Source: Phyllobacterium sp. T1293 (GTDB taxonomy: Bacteria > Pseudomonadota > Alphaproteobacteria > Rhizobiales > Rhizobiaceae). From it: a stretch of DNA of 64,000 nucleotides. Of this stretch, positions 46,486 through 57,100 are shown one piece after another. The translations under genes were made by a program, and so were the position numbers. Where the stretch lies: assembly GCF_020731415.2 (NCBI RefSeq), contig NZ_CP088273.1, forward strand, positions 2,671,001 to 2,735,000. Reading direction: 5' to 3'. The notes beneath the pieces were generated by a model. The model was not told the origin of the DNA and searched no databases. It was given only the letters and a program-made list of their open reading frames with translations. Every line of letters begins with the position of its first letter. Within the stretch, counting starts at the first letter, position 1.

Positions 46486-47868
46486 ATGAATCCAGTCGCC
46501 AAATCGGTATTTGCCCGCTCTGCCCTTACAGAAAACGGCTGGGAAAATGATGTTCTGGTGCAAATCGATGCAACTGGACAAATTGTTTCCGTCGAAGCCA
46601 ACAGCACCGCCCTCCCCAGCAGCCATCACACCCCTATCCTGCTCCCCGCTCAGGCGAATCTGCACAGCCACACCTTTCAGCGCGCCATGGCGGGGCTATC
46701 AGAAGCACGCAGCCCTGAAGGACGGGACAGTTTCTGGACCTGGCGCGCAATCATGTACCGGTTTCTCGATATTCTCGACCCCGAGGATATCGAGGCCATT
46801 GCCGCCTTCGCCTTCGTCGAGATGCTCGAATCCGGCTATTCCGGCGTTGCGGAATTTCATTATGTCCATCACCAGCCGGGTGGAACACCCTATGCGAGCC
46901 TTGGCGAGTTGTCCGAGCGGATCGCCGCTGCCGCCAATGCCACCGGCATCGGCCTGACATTGCTGCCTGTCGCCTATGCGCAGGGCGGTGTCGATGGCCG
47001 GGCGCTTGCGGGCGGGCAATTGCGCTTTGGCAATGATGTCGAGCGGTTTTCGCAACTGGCGGAGGCAGCCGAAAAATCGGCGCGGCAAACCGGTCCAGAC
47101 GCCGGTTTCGGCGTCGCACCGCATTCAATCCGCGCCGTCAATGAGCATGACCTTCTGGAGCTGGAGCGCCGGTTTAGAGCCATGCCGTTCCATATTCACA
47201 TTGCCGAGCAACTGCCGGAGCTTGAAGAGGTTCAGGCTGTCTATGGCCAACGCTCCATGAGCTGGCTGCTGGATCACCTCCCCGTCAATGAACGCTGGTG
47301 CCTCATCCATTCGACACATATGACGCCGGAAGAAACATTGCGCGTGGCCAAAAGCGGCGCGGTTGTCGGCCTTTGCCCGCTGACGGAAGCGAGCCTCGGT
47401 GATGGCATATTCGACGGTGTGCGTTACCTCAATGCGGGGGGACGCTTCGGTACGGGATCGGATTCCAATATCCGCATTTCACCATCGGAAGAGTTGCGGC
47501 AGCTTGAATATAGCCAGCGTCTGCGCGATGTCTCGCGGGTGACGCTTTCGGTTGACGGCAAGTCCAACGGGCGAACGCTCTATGATGCTTCGCTCCTCGG
47601 CGGAGCACAGGCGCTTGGCCGCAAGGCTGGCAGTCTTGCCGCTGGGAAATGGGCCGATATGGTCGCGCTCGATGCCGACAATCCGGCGATCCTTGGCCTT
47701 AAGGGCGACCGGTTGCTTGATGGCTGGATTTTTGCAGGCGACAGGCATGCGGTAACCGATGTGTGGTCGGCAGGCCGCCATGTGGTGCATGACGGACGCC
47801 ATCATGCACGCGAGCAAATCTTTGCAACCTACAAGACGCGGCTTGCGTCAATTCTGGAGCGGGTGTGA
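46486..47868 (+). CDS. hutF: Formimidoylglutamate deiminase
   Basis: The 460-residue amidohydrolase converts formiminoglutamate to formylglutamate and ammonia. Metal ligands are in QANLHSHTFQRAMAGLSEAR and FHIHIAEQLPELEEV, followed by CLIHSTHMTPEETLRVAKSG, LCPLTEASLGDGIFD and FGTGSDSNIRISPSEELRQL. These match HutF rather than HutI or guanine deaminase. TAGGAAAT precedes the ATG at 46486. It is divergent from hutI and coupled to hutC by a 4-base overlap. Confidence 0.95.
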   Translation: MNPVAKSVFARSALTENGWENDVLVQIDATGQIVSVEANSTALPSSHHTPILLPAQANLHSHTFQRAMAGLSEARSPEGRDSFWTWRAIMYRFLDILDPEDIEAIAAFAFVEMLESGYSGVAEFHYVHHQPGGTPYASLGELSERIAAAANATGIGLTLLPVAYAQGGVDGRALAGGQLRFGNDVERFSQLAEAAEKSARQTGPDAGFGVAPHSIRAVNEHDLLELERRFRAMPFHIHIAEQLPELEEVQAVYGQRSMSWLLDHLPVNERWCLIHSTHMTPEETLRVAKSGAVVGLCPLTEASLGDGIFDGVRYLNAGGRFGTGSDSNIRISPSEELRQLEYSQRLRDVSRVTLSVDGKSNGRTLYDASLLGGAQALGRKAGSLAAGKWADMVALDADNPAILGLKGDRLLDGWIFAGDRHAVTDVWSAGRHVVHDGRHHAREQIFATYKTRLASILERV

Positions 47869-48566
47869 CAGCAACAGCGCGAAAATCCTTCCACGCCATC
47901 AAGGCCGAAATGGCCCGCCGCATCGCCGAGCGGGTCTGGGCTCCCGGTGCGCTGATCCCGGGCGAGGAAGTTTTATCTGTCGAGTTTGGCTGCGCCCGCG
48001 CAACTGTCAATCGCGCCCTGCAGGAATTGGCGCGTGGCGGCGTGCTTGTACGCAAGCGCAAGGCCGGAACACGGGTTGCCCTGCATCCAATGCGCGAAGC
48101 ACGCTTTGTCATTCCTATTATCAGGCAGGAAATCGAGACAAAGGGCGGAAAATACCAATTCAAGCTGCTTTCCAACCGGGTTGAGAAGGCACCGGCAACC
48201 ATTACCCAGCGCATGGGCCTCACCAAGGGCAAGGAAATGCTGCATGTGCGGTGCCTGCATCTGTCCGACGGCAAGGCTTATCAATATGAAGATCGCTGGG
48301 TCAATCTGGATGCGGTGCCTTCCATACGCGGCGAAACATTCGAAACCATCAGCCCAAATGAATGGCTGGTGACGCACTCGCCGTTTTCACAGGCCGAGAT
48401 TGTCTTTCATGCCGGTGTGGCCGGGGCTGAAGAAGCTGAGATTCTCGGTGTTGCCGAAAAGGATGCGGTGTTCATTGTCGAGCGCGTTACGTTCGTGCCG
48501 CAAAAGCCGATTACATTCGTGCGGATGATCCACCCCTCGTCCCACCGGATGGTGACGCAGCTTTAG
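47865..48566 (+). CDS. hutC: Histidine utilisation repressor HutC (GntR family)
   Basis: The 233-residue regulator has an N-terminal winged helix (FHAIKAEMARRIAERVWAPG, ALIPGEEVLSVEFGCARATV, NRALQELARGGVLVRKRKAG) and a C-terminal UTRA ligand domain (ETISPNEWLVTHSPFSQAEI and ERVTFVPQKPITFVRMIHPS). HutC binds urocanate and represses hut genes. The start is a GTG at 47865 overlapping hutF by 4 bases (GTGA). Its operator candidate lies at 46254-46267. Confidence 0.95.
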   Translation: MTATARKSFHAIKAEMARRIAERVWAPGALIPGEEVLSVEFGCARATVNRALQELARGGVLVRKRKAGTRVALHPMREARFVIPIIRQEIETKGGKYQFKLLSNRVEKAPATITQRMGLTKGKEMLHVRCLHLSDGKAYQYEDRWVNLDAVPSIRGETFETISPNEWLVTHSPFSQAEIVFHAGVAGAEEAEILGVAEKDAVFIVERVTFVPQKPITFVRMIHPSSHRMVTQL

Positions 48567-48830
48567 GCTAAATTCCTGAAATTTCTGAGGATGCGGTTCG
48601 CACGGCTTACGCTGGTAAAGACCGCTGAGGTGCGGTGATTTGTCAACGTGCCAGAACAATTGTCTACTAAAATACTCATAATTTTCTAGAATAATTCTAA
48701 GCTATTGATATTTTTCATTGTTTTCCAAAATTATCATTTGACTTTGAATCGAAGCATTGCCTTTATGCACGGGCACAAGAGTGCATACCTTTGATGTCTG
48801 GGCCTTGAACCCGTTCGATTGGAGGACCCT
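48567..48830. other. AT-rich intergenic region before the Cys-rich gene
   Basis: About 260 bases of unusually AT-rich sequence contain the inverted repeat TAGAATAATTCTA (48687-48699) and likely promoter elements for the downstream genes. A GTGATTTG string near 48636 is too weak to call a SAM-II riboswitch. No gene was found. Confidence 0.4.
48687..48699. promoter_or_regulatory. TAGAA-N3-TTCTA inverted repeat
   Basis: TAGAATAATTCTA is a 5+5 palindrome upstream of the small ORF and Cys-rich gene. A similar TAGAATTTTCTA occurs at 49924-49935 upstream of sbp. The two sites may be bound by the same regulator, possibly a sulfur-responsive one; this is a guess from context. Confidence 0.4.
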
Positions 48831-49013
48831 ATGATAGGTCTTTTTCTGCCACGCCTGCGCGTGGTCTCTACGCTGCATCCGCGGCGTCCACATTCTGCTT
48901 CCGGCCTCAACAGGCTGACGCAGCCCGTTGCCTGGTTATGCCGCAACGAATTTACTGCCTTGATCCGCAACAATGAGCAGGATGGGAGTGGACATGTATC
49001 CACGCACATCTGA
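48831..49013 (+). CDS. Possible small protein (60 aa), translationally coupled leader
   Basis: ATG 48831 has a strong GGAGG six bases upstream, and the reading frame gives a basic 60-residue peptide (starts IGLFLPRLRVVSTLHPRRPH) that ends 20 bases inside the following Cys-rich gene in another frame. The strong ribosome site and overlap suggest translation, perhaps as a leader coupled to the next gene. It has no recognisable domain, and its codon use is not convincing, so it may be unconserved. Confidence 0.35.
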   Translation: MIGLFLPRLRVVSTLHPRRPHSASGLNRLTQPVAWLCRNEFTALIRNNEQDGSGHVSTHI

Positions 49014-49500
49014 AATCGGGAACGGTACGGGTTGTTATTTCGACCGCGCGCCGGAAAAGCTCGTGCTTGAAGGTTATCGCCGCTGGACTGCCGGGTTTGA
49101 AACCGGCTCGGTGATTGCCTGGGAAATGGCTTATGGACTTTACAGCGAAATTCTCGGCACCCGTGAAGGCAATCGCGCCCTGTCGGAACTGTCTTTCTTT
49201 ATCCGCACGCTGCGCCATTGCGCCCTGTGCCCGCTGAAGACATTCCCGTTCGGCTCGCACCATGTGTGCAAGGAAGAATGCCTGACTTTGGGTCTGATCG
49301 CCGGACTTCAAAATTGCGACATGCTTGCAGCAAGAACCTGCCTCAATGCCATGGCATGTCCGTCCCGGCATGAGGAAGTCGAAAACGCAGCCATCGGTTT
49401 TGCCGAAACGCTGGTGGAACTGGATCAGGTGCTTTTGCCGATCCCGAAATTTGCAATCGATGACATCATTTCTCGCCCGATGCGGGCGAAGTACCATTAA
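48994..49500 (+). CDS. Uncharacterised Cys-rich protein
   Basis: The 168-residue soluble protein has no family I can name. It has an alpha-helical N-terminal half (EGYRRWTAGFETGSVIAWEM, SELSFFIRTLRHCALCPLKT) and a cluster of eight Cys: C79, C82, C94, C98, C110, C118 and two around CLNAMAC, in patterns CxxC, CxxxC and spaced singles. This could bind a metal or Fe-S cluster. GGAGTGG precedes the ATG at 48994; ATGs at 48973 and 48982 are in frame but less well placed. It lies ahead of a small secreted peptide gene and the sulfate transporter in the same direction. Confidence 0.65.
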   Translation: MYPRTSEIGNGTGCYFDRAPEKLVLEGYRRWTAGFETGSVIAWEMAYGLYSEILGTREGNRALSELSFFIRTLRHCALCPLKTFPFGSHHVCKEECLTLGLIAGLQNCDMLAARTCLNAMACPSRHEEVENAAIGFAETLVELDQVLLPIPKFAIDDIISRPMRAKYH

Positions 49501-49517
49501 GAAGAAGGGGAAATATA

Positions 49518-49694
49518 ATGATCATCAGCTCCCGCATGGAACGACGCCTCTCAATCGCCGCGACTGCCGTATTGACTCTGGCGATTTTTATCACGCCGCT
49601 CACGGTGCGTGCTTCCATTGAAGCCAAGGCCGTAACGAGCACTTTCACGGAAGTTGCGTCGGTGGAACCGGCTGACCTGCTGCTCAGAAAATAA
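49518..49694 (+). CDS. Small secreted or membrane peptide (58 aa)
   Basis: ATG 49518 has AGGGGAAA directly upstream and follows the Cys-rich gene by 17 bases. The 58-residue product has a signal-like stretch (LSIAATAVLTLAIFITPLTV, with RAS after it) and a short acidic tail rich in Val, Thr and Glu. It is too short for routine ORF calling but has good initiation signals and composition. A stable hairpin follows 15 bases after the stop. Its function is unknown. Confidence 0.6.
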   Translation: MIISSRMERRLSIAATAVLTLAIFITPLTVRASIEAKAVTSTFTEVASVEPADLLLRK

Positions 49695-49708
49695 GGGCCT
49701 CCAGTCCG

Positions 49709-49729
49709 GTACCGGCCTCGTGCCGGTAC
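49709..49729. terminator. 8-base perfect hairpin after the small peptide gene
   Basis: GTACCGGC (49709-49716) and GCCGGTAC (49722-49729) with a 5-base loop, flanked by a GT pair and a CG pair, follow the stop at 49694. Only a few T follow, so termination is probable rather than certain. Confidence 0.6.
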
Positions 49730-50021
49730 TGTTCTTCAACGCGAACAGCACAAGCTGCCGATGAAATATTATTTCGCACGCAACCAGTTTTCTTCACCGC
49801 ACTAAACCCACCCATCCATTTAATTGAAGCTTGCGCTTGATAGCCGGGGAAGAATCCTGTCGCGGGCAAAATTCCGGGCCAACGGATAATAGACTACTGT
49901 TTCTGTAGACTTATGTATTCAGGTAGAATTTTCTAATTTATCGATATAAAAGGAATTCTTTCCAACGCCCGCTATGCGGGTCGCTCTGCTACGCTTCAGG
50001 TCACACTACACGGAGGCAGGC
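49730..50021. other. Intergenic region upstream of sbp
   Basis: About 290 bases carry the TAGAATTTTCTA repeat (49924-49935) and AT-rich sequence (TATCGATATAAAAGG, 49939-49953) that likely form the sbp promoter. A ribosome site CGGAGGCAGG lies before the sbp ATG. No gene or other RNA motif was seen. Confidence 0.45.
49924..49935. promoter_or_regulatory. TAGAA-N2-TTCTA inverted repeat upstream of sbp
   Basis: TAGAATTTTCTA resembles the repeat at 48687-48699 and is 87 bases from the sbp start, within the likely promoter. If it marks a shared regulator site the Cys-rich gene and the sulfate transporter belong to one regulon. Confidence 0.4.
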
Positions 50022-51053
50022 ATGAAACATTCCCGATTTTCGCTATCGCTGGCGGCAGCATTATTCGCCGCAACAGTTTCCTTTCAATCGCTGTCTGCCG
50101 CCCATGCGGATACGACGCTTCTGAACGTCTCATATGATCCGACCCGCGAACTCTACAAGGACTACAACGCGGCTTTTGCAGCAAAGTGGAAGGCCGATAC
50201 GGGCGAAACCCTGACGATCCAGACCTCGCATGGCGGCTCCGGTGCGCAGGCCCGCTCCGTCATCGATGGTCTTGATGCCGATGTGGTGACACTGGCGCTT
50301 GAGAGCGATATCTCGGCCATCGTCAAGGCGACCAAGAAGATCAATCCTGATTGGCGCACCAAATATCCGCACAATTCGGCTCCTTACACATCCACAATTG
50401 TTTTCCTCGTGCGCAAGGGCAATCCGAAAGGCATCAAGGACTGGGGCGATCTGGTCAAGGATGGTGTTGAAGTCATCACGCCAAATCCGAAAACATCGGG
50501 TGGCGCCCGCTGGAACTACCTTGCAGCCTGGGCTTGGGCCTATGGCCAGTACGGCGGCGACGAAGCCAAGATCAAGGACTATATCGGCAATCTGTTCCAG
50601 CATGTTCCTGTGCTTGATTCCGGCGCACGCGGTTCGACCACAACCTTTGCGCAGCGCGAGCTTGGCGACGTTCTGCTCGCATGGGAAAATGAAGCCTATC
50701 TTGCTTCGGATGAATTCGGCGCTGACAAGTTCGACATCATTGTCCCGCCGCAATCCATTCTGGCTGAACCGCCCGTGGCTGTCGTCGACGGAAATGTCGA
50801 TGCCAAGGGCACGCGCAAGGTGGCTGAAGCCTACCTGCAATATCTCTACTCTGCAGAGGGCCAGACCATCGCCGCCAAGCATTTTTATCGCCCGACTGAG
50901 CCTAAACTGGTGCCTGCTGACATCTTGAAGAAATTGCCGGAGTTGAAACTGGTGACGATCGATGATCCAATCTTCGGTGGATGGGCTAAAGCACAGCCCT
51001 ATCACTTCGGAGATGGCGGAACGTTTGACCAGATTTACAAGCCGAAAAAGTAA
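50022..51053 (+). CDS. sbp: Sulfate/thiosulfate-binding periplasmic protein
   Basis: The 343-residue protein has a signal peptide ([24 protein letters not shown]) and the Sbp/CysP family motifs [40 protein letters not shown] and [20 protein letters not shown], which line the sulfate pocket. ATG 50022 follows CGGAGGC. It opens the sulfate transporter operon sbp-cysT-cysW-cysA. The choice between Sbp and CysP specificity cannot be made from this sequence. Confidence 0.95.
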   Translation: MKHSRFSLSLAAALFAATVSFQSLSAAHADTTLLNVSYDPTRELYKDYNAAFAAKWKADTGETLTIQTSHGGSGAQARSVIDGLDADVVTLALESDISAIVKATKKINPDWRTKYPHNSAPYTSTIVFLVRKGNPKGIKDWGDLVKDGVEVITPNPKTSGGARWNYLAAWAWAYGQYGGDEAKIKDYIGNLFQHVPVLDSGARGSTTTFAQRELGDVLLAWENEAYLASDEFGADKFDIIVPPQSILAEPPVAVVDGNVDAKGTRKVAEAYLQYLYSAEGQTIAAKHFYRPTEPKLVPADILKKLPELKLVTIDDPIFGGWAKAQPYHFGDGGTFDQIYKPKK

Positions 51054-51057
51054 CAGC

Positions 51058-51915
51058 ATGATTTCCAACCTCACAGCAGGTTGGCGGTTTAAGAGGCCGA
51101 GTGTCATTCCAGGGTTCGGAATGACACTCGGCTTCACTCTTGCCTATCTGACCCTCATCGTTCTTATTCCATTGGCTGGTCTGGTCTGGCGTTCCGCCTC
51201 GCTCGGCTGGGGCGGCATGTGGCATGTCGCAACAGATCCGCGCACACTGAACGCGCTGAAAATCAGCTTTGGCACATCGTTCGTGGCCGCGCTTATCAAT
51301 GTTGTGTTCGGCGTTATCGTTGCATGGGTGCTGGTGCGCTACCGCTTCCCGGGCCGCCGGATCATCGACGCCATTGTGGATTTGCCCTTTGCATTGCCAA
51401 CGGCTGTTGCCGGTATTGCGCTGACGGCGCTCTATTCCAAGAATGGCTGGATCGGCAAATGGCTCGATCCGCTGGGGATCAAGGTCGCCTTTACACCGAT
51501 TGGCATAACGATTGCCCTGATCTTTATCGGACTGCCTTTCGTCGTGCGCACCGTGCAGCCAGTGATGGAAGAAATCCGCAAGGAAGTGGAAGAGGCAGCC
51601 GCCACCCTCGGCGCTACGCGGTTCCAGACGATCACGCGTGTGCTGTTGCCCGGACTGACACCAGCGATCCTCACCGGTTTTGCCCTCGCCTTTGCCCGTG
51701 CTGTTGGCGAGTACGGATCGGTGATCTTTATTGCTGGCAATCTTCCCTATATCTCGGAAATTGCGCCGCTTCTGATCGTTATCAGGCTTGAAGAGTTTGA
51801 CTATACGGGCGCCACGGCAATCGCGGCAATCATGCTTATCATTTCGTTCACGATGCTTTTTGTCATCAATCTCATTCAGGCCTGGAGCCGCAGGAGGTAT
51901 GGCTATGCGACATGA
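51058..51915 (+). CDS. cysT: Sulfate ABC transporter permease CysT
   Basis: The 285-residue permease begins with [20 protein letters not shown], the usual CysT start, and has the EAA coupling motif [20 protein letters not shown] plus [19 protein letters not shown] 51058 is 4 bases after the sbp stop. It overlaps cysW by 11 bases. It forms the membrane channel with CysW. The first codons could also be those of upstream in-frame ATGs, but those lie inside sbp. Confidence 0.95.
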   Translation: MISNLTAGWRFKRPSVIPGFGMTLGFTLAYLTLIVLIPLAGLVWRSASLGWGGMWHVATDPRTLNALKISFGTSFVAALINVVFGVIVAWVLVRYRFPGRRIIDAIVDLPFALPTAVAGIALTALYSKNGWIGKWLDPLGIKVAFTPIGITIALIFIGLPFVVRTVQPVMEEIRKEVEEAAATLGATRFQTITRVLLPGLTPAILTGFALAFARAVGEYGSVIFIAGNLPYISEIAPLLIVIRLEEFDYTGATAIAAIMLIISFTMLFVINLIQAWSRRRYGYAT

Positions 51916-52789
51916 ATTGCCACAACCTCCCGAGCCTGCAACCAAAGCCTGGCACCCGGCAACCACGGAAAGCCGAACGGCGCGTTTCGTGCTGATTGGC
52001 GTGGCGCTGGCCTTTCTCGGGCTGTTCCTGCTTCTGCCGCTCATCTCGGTTTTCTTTGAGGCGTTTCGCAAAGGTCCCGCGGCTTACTTTGCAGCCTTTG
52101 CCGATGCGGATGCGCTTTCCGCCATTCGGTTGACCCTTTTGGTGGCGGTGATTGCTGTTCCGCTTAATCTCGTCTTTGGCGTGGTCGCAGCCTGGACCAT
52201 TGCCAAGTTCGAATTCAAGGGAAAGGCTTTTCTGACGACGCTGATCGATCTGCCTTTCTCGGTTTCCCCGGTTATTTCGGGACTTGTCTATGTGCTCTTG
52301 TTCAGCAGTCACAGCGCACTGGGGCCTTGGCTCAAATCGCAGGGGATCGAAATCCTGTTTGCTGTTCCGGGCATTGTTCTGGCAACGGTTTTCGTGACCT
52401 TCCCCTTTGTTGCGCGGGAACTGATCCCGTTGATGCAGGAACAGGGCACGACCGATGAGGAGGCCGCGCTTTCGCTTGGTGCCAATGGCTGGCAGACTTT
52501 CTGGCATGTCACCCTACCGAACATCAAATGGGGCTTGCTCTACGGCGTGCTCTTGTGCAACGCCCGTGCCATGGGAGAGTTTGGCGCGGTATCCGTCGTT
52601 TCAGGCCATATTCGCGGCCTGACCAACACGATGCCGTTGCAGGTCGAGATTCTCTATAACGAATTCAATACGGTTGCTGCTTTTGCAGTGGCTTCGCTTC
52701 TGGCGCTGCTGGCGCTGGTGACGCTCGTTCTCAAAACTCTTCTGGAGTTGAGATATGGTGCGGAACTGGCTGCCAATGGCGGACACTGA
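51905..52789 (+). CDS. cysW: Sulfate ABC transporter permease CysW
   Basis: The 294-residue permease has [40 protein letters not shown] and the coupling motif [20 protein letters not shown], then [20 protein letters not shown], all typical of CysW. ATG 51905 has GGAGG at optimal spacing; ATG 51899 is too close to it. It overlaps cysT by 11 bases, so translation is coupled. Confidence 0.95.
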   Translation: MRHELPQPPEPATKAWHPATTESRTARFVLIGVALAFLGLFLLLPLISVFFEAFRKGPAAYFAAFADADALSAIRLTLLVAVIAVPLNLVFGVVAAWTIAKFEFKGKAFLTTLIDLPFSVSPVISGLVYVLLFSSHSALGPWLKSQGIEILFAVPGIVLATVFVTFPFVARELIPLMQEQGTTDEEAALSLGANGWQTFWHVTLPNIKWGLLYGVLLCNARAMGEFGAVSVVSGHIRGLTNTMPLQVEILYNEFNTVAAFAVASLLALLALVTLVLKTLLELRYGAELAANGGH

Positions 52790-52800
52790 GAGGAATTAAG

Positions 52801-53838
52801 ATGGACGTTCGCGTAAGTGGTGTACGCAAGGAATTTGATCGCTTTCCGGCGTTGCACGACGTATCGCTCGATATTAATTCGGGGGAACTGATCGCATTGC
52901 TCGGCCCATCGGGATCAGGCAAGACAACGCTCCTGCGCCTGATTGCTGGTCTGGAAACCCCGACCGAGGGCAAGGTGTTCTTCGGTGATGAAGATGCATC
53001 TCTGAAATCCGTGCAGGAACGCAATGTCGGCTTCGTGTTTCAGCACTATGCCCTGTTCCGGCATATGACTGTGATCGACAATGTTGGTTTCGGTCTCAAA
53101 GTACGCCCCTCTGCCAGCCGCCCGAGCAATGAGGAAATCCGCCGCCGCTCGTCAGAGCTGCTCGATTTCGTGCAGCTGGGCGGACTGGAAAAGCGCTACC
53201 CGGCCCAGCTTTCCGGTGGCCAGCGCCAGCGCGTCGCCCTTGCCCGCGCCATGGCGATTGAGCCGCGCGTATTGCTTCTTGACGAGCCATTCGGTGCGCT
53301 TGACGCCAAGGTGCGGAAAGAACTGCGCCGCTGGCTGCGGGAAATTCACGACAAGACCATGCACACGACGGTTTTTGTGACGCATGATCAGGACGAGGCA
53401 CTGGAACTCGCCGACCGTGTGGTGGTGATGAGCCAGGGCAAGATCGAGCAGATTGGCACACCCGATCAGGTCTATGACACGCCCAATTCTCCGTTCGTCT
53501 ATGGCTTTATTGGCGAATCAAGCTCGTTGTCGGTGCGGATAGAAAGCGGCGAGATCTGGCTGGCGGATCGCGCGCTCGGCCTCAAGAACGATGCTCCCGA
53601 CGGCGAAGCAACACTTTATTTCCGCCCGCATGATGTCGAACTGGTCGATGGTTGCGGCGGCTGCATTGCCGGGACTGTCATCGCAAGCCGACGCGTGGGG
53701 GCGACAAGGCGTGTGGAACTTGAAATCGGCGGCGCGGCGGAACGCGTCGAGATTGAAATTCCCGCTGATCATCCGGCCAAGGAAAAGAGCCGCATCGCCT
53801 TTCGTCCCAAGCATTGGCGGGTTTTTCCGAAGGTTTAA
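52801..53838 (+). CDS. cysA: Sulfate ABC transporter ATP-binding protein CysA
   Basis: The 345-residue ATPase has Walker [41 protein letters not shown] (Q-loop region), signature [16 protein letters not shown], Walker [20 protein letters not shown] and [18 protein letters not shown]-terminal TOBE-like domain follows ([23 protein letters not shown]). GAGGAATT precedes the ATG. It energises sulfate/thiosulfate uptake with CysT, CysW and Sbp. A terminator follows. Confidence 0.95.
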   Translation: MDVRVSGVRKEFDRFPALHDVSLDINSGELIALLGPSGSGKTTLLRLIAGLETPTEGKVFFGDEDASLKSVQERNVGFVFQHYALFRHMTVIDNVGFGLKVRPSASRPSNEEIRRRSSELLDFVQLGGLEKRYPAQLSGGQRQRVALARAMAIEPRVLLLDEPFGALDAKVRKELRRWLREIHDKTMHTTVFVTHDQDEALELADRVVVMSQGKIEQIGTPDQVYDTPNSPFVYGFIGESSSLSVRIESGEIWLADRALGLKNDAPDGEATLYFRPHDVELVDGCGGCIAGTVIASRRVGATRRVELEIGGAAERVEIEIPADHPAKEKSRIAFRPKHWRVFPKV

Positions 53839-53859
53839 CCCTCCTTACGACCGACACGG

Positions 53860-53887
53860 AAAGCCGGAGTTCCCCTCCGGCTTTTTT
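53860..53887 (+). terminator. Rho-independent terminator after cysA
   Basis: AAGCCGGA (53861-53868) pairs with TCCGGCTT (53876-53883) with a 7-base loop and runs into a T-tract (TTTTTT), 22 bases past the cysA stop. Classic intrinsic terminator for the sulfate operon. Confidence 0.9.
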
Positions 53888-54193
53888 GCATGTCCGCTAT
53901 ATTTGCTGTTACTGATCGGGAAACAGTCTGTTCACAAAGCCTATGGCATTCCGTGAACGGCTACAACGTGGTTTGCGCGCAATGCCCCTGTGCAGTCCGC
54001 TATGAATTGCCTAAGATAAACAGATGGAAATTTGACTCATTTTCATCAAAACTGATCGGCAAGGGTAAAAGTGATGGTAGCTTAGTTGCTCCGACCCGAT
54101 TAGATCGTGACTCCTCTATGGGTCAATCGACCCGTTATTATCGTCTGTGTTGCAGCCCTGAAGATTTTTTCTTCACAACCGAAACGAAGGCAA
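53888..54193. other. Leader region of cgs
   Basis: These 306 bases between the sulfate operon terminator and cgs carry no convincing gene: a 108-codon frame over it has poor composition and no ribosome site. It must hold the cgs promoter. Short AT-rich patches (for example AAGATAAACAGATGG near 54013) are present but no firm -35/-10 pair could be set. Confidence 0.4.
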
Positions 54194-57100
54194 ATGGCCC
54201 TACTGTCTTTTTTTAAATCTTTCACACCACAGAAGAATGCCGTTGGTCAGATTTTTTCGGTCCAACCCAATCCAATCAGAGCACACTACAAATCCATCGA
54301 TGATCTGCGAGATATGGGTGCGCGCGTGGCGCGCGGCGAAGACATCCGCTTGCCCGATTATGAACCGATGGTCTTTGAGCAACGCACCGTCGAGAATGCG
54401 CGGCTGATCCTGCACTCCTATCGTTCCTCCGACGCGGCTGCACGCAAGGGCGAAACGATTACACCGGCGGCGCAGTGGCTCCTCGACAACTACTATCTCG
54501 TTGATCAGAACATCCAGCAGGTCGAACGCGATCTTCCGAAAAAATTCTTCCGTCAATTGCCGCCATTGAAAGGCAAGCCTGAAATTCCGCGCGTCATGGC
54601 CCTCGCCTGGCTTTATGCGGCTCATACGGACAGCCAGTTCTCGCTCAGCAGCCTGACCGCCGTGGTCGAAGGCTTCCAGACCGTTTCGCCGCTGCATATT
54701 GGCGAGCTTTGGGCGCTGCCTTCAGCTGTGCGCTTCATCCTCATCGAGAATGCGCGCCGCCTGTCTTTGCGCGTCGAGCGTGCCCGGCGCATGCGCGCCT
54801 ATGCCAATAGCGTTGCCGATGAAATCACGCTCAACGCCGACAAGGACACGCTGCCGCAGCTTCTGGCGCAGTACACCACCGCCGCGCGCGACAGCACCTT
54901 TGCTACCCATCTGCTCTACCGCCTGCGTGGCGGCGCGATGCATTCCGGTGCCGCCGTCGCATGGCTTGAGGAAGAGCTGGAAAAGAACGGCAGTGACGCG
55001 GAAGACGCCATTATCCAGGAACACACACGCCAGTCCACCGGCGGCGTTACCATGGGTAATCTTATCCGCAGCCTGAAAGCCATTGACGACGTTGACTGGA
55101 TTACATGGTTCGAAACCGTCAGCGGCGTCGATGCGGTGCTGCGCGAACATTCCAACTTTGACGCGCTCGATTTCCACTCCCGCAACGCCTATCGCGTCGC
55201 GATTGAAAAGATCGCGCGCCGCTCCGGCAAGAGCGAGCAGGATATCACACAGGCTGCACTTGATCTGGCCCATCACAGCGCCGAGACCAAAGGCGACGAG
55301 AAAAGCGTTACCGTGCAACGCAAGCGCGATGTCGGCTACTATCTCGCGGGTGATGGACGCTCCGAACTCGAGAAAACCTGTGGTTCCACGCCGACAGTGC
55401 TGCAGCGCTGGGTGCGGTTCTACAAGATGCTTGGCCTTGCCGGTCTGTGGGTTCCTGCCTCCGTTATCTCCATCGGCATTCTGTTTCTGATCCATTATTG
55501 GCTGCGCCGCTATGGCCTGCCGAGCGATACGGTTCTTCTGCTGACGATACTGGCCGTCTTCCCGACGATGGAAACCGCCAATGGTTTCGTCAACTGGATC
55601 ATTCCGATGTTCATGCCGCCAACGCGGCTCATCGGCTTTGAATATAAAAACGGCCTGCCGCCGGAAGCCAAAACCCTCGTGGCGGTGCCGACGCTGATCA
55701 CCTCACGCGATTCCGTTGACGAGCACATCCGCAATCTCGAAGTGCATTATCTGACCAATCCGCGCGGCGAAATTTATTTCGCGCTGCTGACCGACTGGGC
55801 CGACAGCAAGGTCGAGCAGAACGAGAATGATCTCGATATTCTTGACTATGCCCGCGAGAAAGTAACCGCGCTCAACCAGCATTATACTCAGGGCGGAAAT
55901 CCACGTTTCTTCCTCCTGCACCGCAAGCGCCTGTACAATGCACAGGAAGGCCGCTGGATGGGTTGGGAGCGCAAGCGCGGCAAGCTGCATGAACTCAACC
56001 TTCTGCTGCGCGGCGATAAGGATACAACCTATTTCCCCAGCAATGAGGAAGTGCCCACAGACATCAAGTTTGTGATGACACTCGACTCCGACACGCGCCT
56101 GACGCCGGATTCCGTCAACCGTCTTGCGGGCAAGCTTAGCCATCCGCTGAACCGTCCGATCTATAAGGAAAAATCAGGCCGTGTGACGAGCGGTTATGCC
56201 ATTCTCCAGCCGCGCGTTACGCCCTCGCTAACAACAGGTGACGATGCGTCATTCCTGCAGCGTGTTTTCTCGGTCAATCGTGGTATCGACCCCTATGTCT
56301 TTGCCGTTTCAGACGTTTATCAGGACGTGTTGGGTGAAGGCACATTCACCGGCAAGGGCCTCTACGATATCGACTTCTTTGAACTAGCCCTTGACGGCAA
56401 GATCGATGAGAACACTGTTCTCAGCCACGACCTTCTCGAAGGTGGCTATGCCCGTGCAGCTCTCGTCAGCGATGTCGAGGTGGTTGAAGATTATCCTACC
56501 GGATATAATGTCGACATTTCCCGCCACCATCGCTGGACCCGTGGTGACTGGCAGCTTCTGCCTTACCTCTTCAGCACCAAGCCGGGTGTGACAGCTGTTA
56601 CCCGCTGGAAGATGACCGACAATCTGCGTCGCTCGCTGACACCGGTTTTCTGGATTATCGCTTCGATTGCCGGCTGGACATTGCTGCCACCGGGTGTTGC
56701 CGCGCTATGGCAATTCTTCATGATCTTCAGCATGTTCATCGTCCCGACGATGATCCTGTTCACCAACCTTGTGCCGACAGATATGAACCTGTCGCTCAAG
56801 GGCCATTTTCAGGCGATCCTCACCGATATCTTCTCCGGTGCCGCCGATATTGCGCTGCGCATTACATTCATTGCCAACATGGCCTGCCTGATGGCGGATG
56901 CCATTGCCCGCACGCTCTACCGCGTGTTCATCTCGCGCAAGAACCTGCTCGAATGGCGTGCTGCGGCACAGGCCAAGGCCAGCGCGCCGGATACGCTGCA
57001 ATATTATGCCCGCCTGATGTGGCCAGCTGTTATCGTCGCCATTGTTGCCATTGCCCTGCCACTCGCTACCCATAACCGGGCATGGTTCCTTGCCGTGCCT

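Noticed and set aside
48630..48645. SAM-II riboswitch-like GTGATTTG in the region after hutC
   Set aside because: Only one short block matches; the other conserved parts and the pseudoknot are missing, and no methionine or SAM gene follows.
53890..54216. ORF of 108 codons just before cgs
   Set aside because: Poor composition, no ribosome site, and it overlaps the cgs start; the cgs leader is the simpler reading.
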